A DNA stretch of 35,804 nucleotides from Oscillatoria sp. (GTDB taxonomy: Bacteria; Cyanobacteriota; Cyanobacteriia; Cyanobacteriales; Laspinemataceae). Of this stretch, positions 34,313 to 35,804 are shown piece by piece. The position numbers were made by a program, and so were the translations under genes. Within the stretch, counting starts at the first letter, position 1. Each line of letters starts with the position of its first letter. The notes below the pieces were generated by a model. That model made no database searches and was not told the origin of the DNA. It saw nothing but the letters and a program-made list of their open reading frames with translations. The stretch spans positions 1 through 35,804 of the forward strand of contig JAABSJ010000035.1 in NCBI GenBank assembly GCA_011390515.1, given 5' to 3'.

Positions 34313-35770
34313 ATGAGTAAGCAGAAATTTGGTGTGATTGGTCTAGGCGTCATGGGAGAAAACTTGGCTCTCAACGTCGAAAGTCGGGGCTTTCCCGTAG
34401 CCGTTTACAATCGCACCGGCAGCGTCACTGAGAAATTCATGGCTGCCAGGGGAGGCACGAAACAAGTCAAAGCCACCTACACCCTAGAAGACTTTGTAAC
34501 GTCCCTAGAACGCCCCCGTCGCATCCTGCTGATGGTGAAAGCCGGTGGTCCCGTGGATGCGGTGATCGCTCAACTCAAGCCCTTGTTAGAAAAGGGCGAC
34601 ATGATTATTGATGGCGGGAATTCCCTCTATCAAGACACCGAACGCCGCACCAAAGACTTAGAATCCACGGGACTGGGATTTGTCGGCATGGGAGTCAGCG
34701 GTGGAGAAGAAGGGGCGCTCAAGGGACCCAGTTTGATGCCCGGTGGGACGGAACAAGCCTATCGAGACTTAGAACCCATCCTGACTGCGATCGCCGCCCA
34801 GGTGAATGATGGTCCCTGCGTCACCTATATTGGCCCTGGGGGTTCCGGTCACTATGTCAAAATGGTGCATAACGGCATCGAGTATGGCGATATGCAGCTC
34901 ATCGCCGAAGCGTATGACCTTCTCAAGAGTATCCTCGGACTGGATCATCAGCAGTTACACAAAGTATTTGCTGAGTGGAATACCACCCCAGAACTGGATT
35001 CATTTTTGATTGAAATTACTGCTGATATTTTCCGCTACATCGACCCGCAAACCAACGGTCCTCTGGTGGAAATGATTATGGATTCTGCCGGACAAAAAGG
35101 CACCGGACGCTGGACTGCTGTCGATGCCTTAGAATTAGGGGTGGCCATTCCCACGATCGCCGCTGCGGTGAATGCCCGGATTATGTCTTCCGTCAAAGAG
35201 GAACGGGTAGCGGCTTCTAAGCAATTAACCGGACCGAGTATCAAGTTTGATGGAGATAAGCAGGAATTTATCAACAAGGTTCGTGATGCCTTATACTGCT
35301 CTAAAATTTGTTCTTATGCCCAAGGCATGGATTTATTGAGCAAAGCCTCGAAGCAGTTTGGATATAACTTAAATCTGGGTGAAGTCGCCCGGATTTGGAA
35401 AGGCGGCTGTATTATTCGGGCGGCTTTCTTAGATAAAATTAAGCAAGCCTTTGATGAAAATCCCGAATTACCGAACTTGCTCCTAGCACCGGAATTCAAA
35501 CAAACGATTTTGGACCGCCAAGAAGCATGGCGCGATGTGATTGCCATGTCGAATAAGATGGGGATTCCAGTTCCAGCATTTAGTGCATCTTTAGATTATT
35601 TCGACAGCTACCGTCGCGATCGGCTTCCCCAAAATCTCACTCAAGCGCAACGGGATTACTTCGGCGCACATACTTATGAACGCACGGATAAACCCCGGGG
35701 TGAGTTTTTCCATACCGAATGGACTCAAACTGATGTAGAAACCTTGAGTAAAACAGGTCAACCCGAGTAA
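34313..35770 (+). CDS. gnd: 6-phosphogluconate dehydrogenase (NADP+, decarboxylating)
   Basis: 485 residues, the normal length for the dimeric enzyme. It oxidises 6-phosphogluconate to ribulose 5-phosphate and CO2, making NADPH in the oxidative pentose phosphate pathway, which supplies reductant at night in cyanobacteria. The Rossmann start is FGVIGLGVMGENLALNVESR, with NRT (NADP-type phosphate binding) after the second strand. Substrate loop VGMGVSGGEEGALKGPSLMP (about 122-141) and YVKMVHNGIEYGDMQLI (about 181-197), with the catalytic Lys, are intact. The C-terminal RDYFGAHTYERTDKPRGEFF contains the His and Arg that reach into the partner's active site. It is alone on the plus strand, divergent from ycf66; no partner gene such as zwf or opcA is in the window. 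Confidence 0.97.
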   Translation: MSKQKFGVIGLGVMGENLALNVESRGFPVAVYNRTGSVTEKFMAARGGTKQVKATYTLEDFVTSLERPRRILLMVKAGGPVDAVIAQLKPLLEKGDMIIDGGNSLYQDTERRTKDLESTGLGFVGMGVSGGEEGALKGPSLMPGGTEQAYRDLEPILTAIAAQVNDGPCVTYIGPGGSGHYVKMVHNGIEYGDMQLIAEAYDLLKSILGLDHQQLHKVFAEWNTTPELDSFLIEITADIFRYIDPQTNGPLVEMIMDSAGQKGTGRWTAVDALELGVAIPTIAAAVNARIMSSVKEERVAASKQLTGPSIKFDGDKQEFINKVRDALYCSKICSYAQGMDLLSKASKQFGYNLNLGEVARIWKGGCIIRAAFLDKIKQAFDENPELPNLLLAPEFKQTILDRQEAWRDVIAMSNKMGIPVPAFSASLDYFDSYRRDRLPQNLTQAQRDYFGAHTYERTDKPRGEFFHTEWTQTDVETLSKTGQPE

Positions 35771-35804
35771 AAACCCACACCCTAAAGGGTGGGGCTATAC
35801 AGAC
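35768..35804. repeat. Repeat copy with hairpin after gnd, cut by the window end
   Basis: CCCACACCC / GGGTGGGG (35774-35794) forms a hairpin. The last 37 bases match the reverse complement of 9894-9930 with few changes (shared ACCCTAAAGGGTGGGG), so the same dispersed repeat lies here. It may aid termination of gnd, but the T run is on the other strand. Confidence 0.65.

Noticed and set aside
1-35804. tRNA or rRNA genes
   Set aside because: No cloverleaf with a convincing T-loop and no rRNA-like stretch was found by eye; a tRNAscan run would settle it.

Overview
The window looks like a chromosomal segment of a cyanobacterium. The octamer GCGATCGC (HIP1) and its GATCGC core occur throughout. 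A ycf66 gene and several Uma2-type genes are present, and the protein styles (CHASE2-cyclase, J-domain/pentapeptide fusion, PPC-subtilases) are typical of large cyanobacterial genomes. Species cannot be fixed from the sequence; the heavy load of short palindromic repeats suggests, without proving, a large filamentous genome. No rRNA, tRNA, phage, CRISPR or complete insertion sequence was recognised.

Layout. 1-3363 (minus): two tightly linked polytopic membrane protein genes, the distal one a GT39-like glycosyltransferase running off the window; the proximal one carries a perfect 42-bp palindrome in frame. 3577-9848 (plus, with one small minus gene): three Uma2-family genes around a 1092-residue tubulin/FtsZ-like protein ending in a zinc ribbon. 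9951-16271 (minus): malQ, a CHASE2 adenylate/guanylate cyclase, a HEAT-repeat protein and a helical lipoprotein, separated by repeat-filled spacers. 16671-27497 (minus): a paralogous cluster of three S8 subtilases and one peptidase-less relative, all starting with tandem repeats of about 35-45 residues followed by PPC domains. 28135-29793 (minus): a membrane chemoreceptor-like protein. 30511-31221 (plus): J-domain plus pentapeptide repeats, preceded by a candidate structured RNA. 31913-33832 (minus): ycf66. 34313-35770 (plus): gnd.

Most of the window is housekeeping or signalling, apart from two accessory blocks. The first is the Uma2 / tubulin-like block, where a large GTPase-type cytoskeletal protein stands without its usual kind of partner. 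The second is the subtilase cluster. Its proteins share a domain order (repeats, PPC with embedded DxNxDG loops, a GYGLVDAAAAV-type segment, then the catalytic domain), lack a visible Sec signal, and include one member with no protease.

The spacers hold at least five families of short palindromic elements: AACGACTTCAGTCGTT arrays, a TAGACCTCTTGC-bounded MITE-like element, GGCGATTCGCGAATCGCC palindromes, AGCCTGC/GCAGGCT hairpins, and GGTGGGCAATGCCCACC palindromes. A paired base change inside one array unit and the in-frame insertion in a coding sequence are the clearest signs that these elements are structured and mobile.
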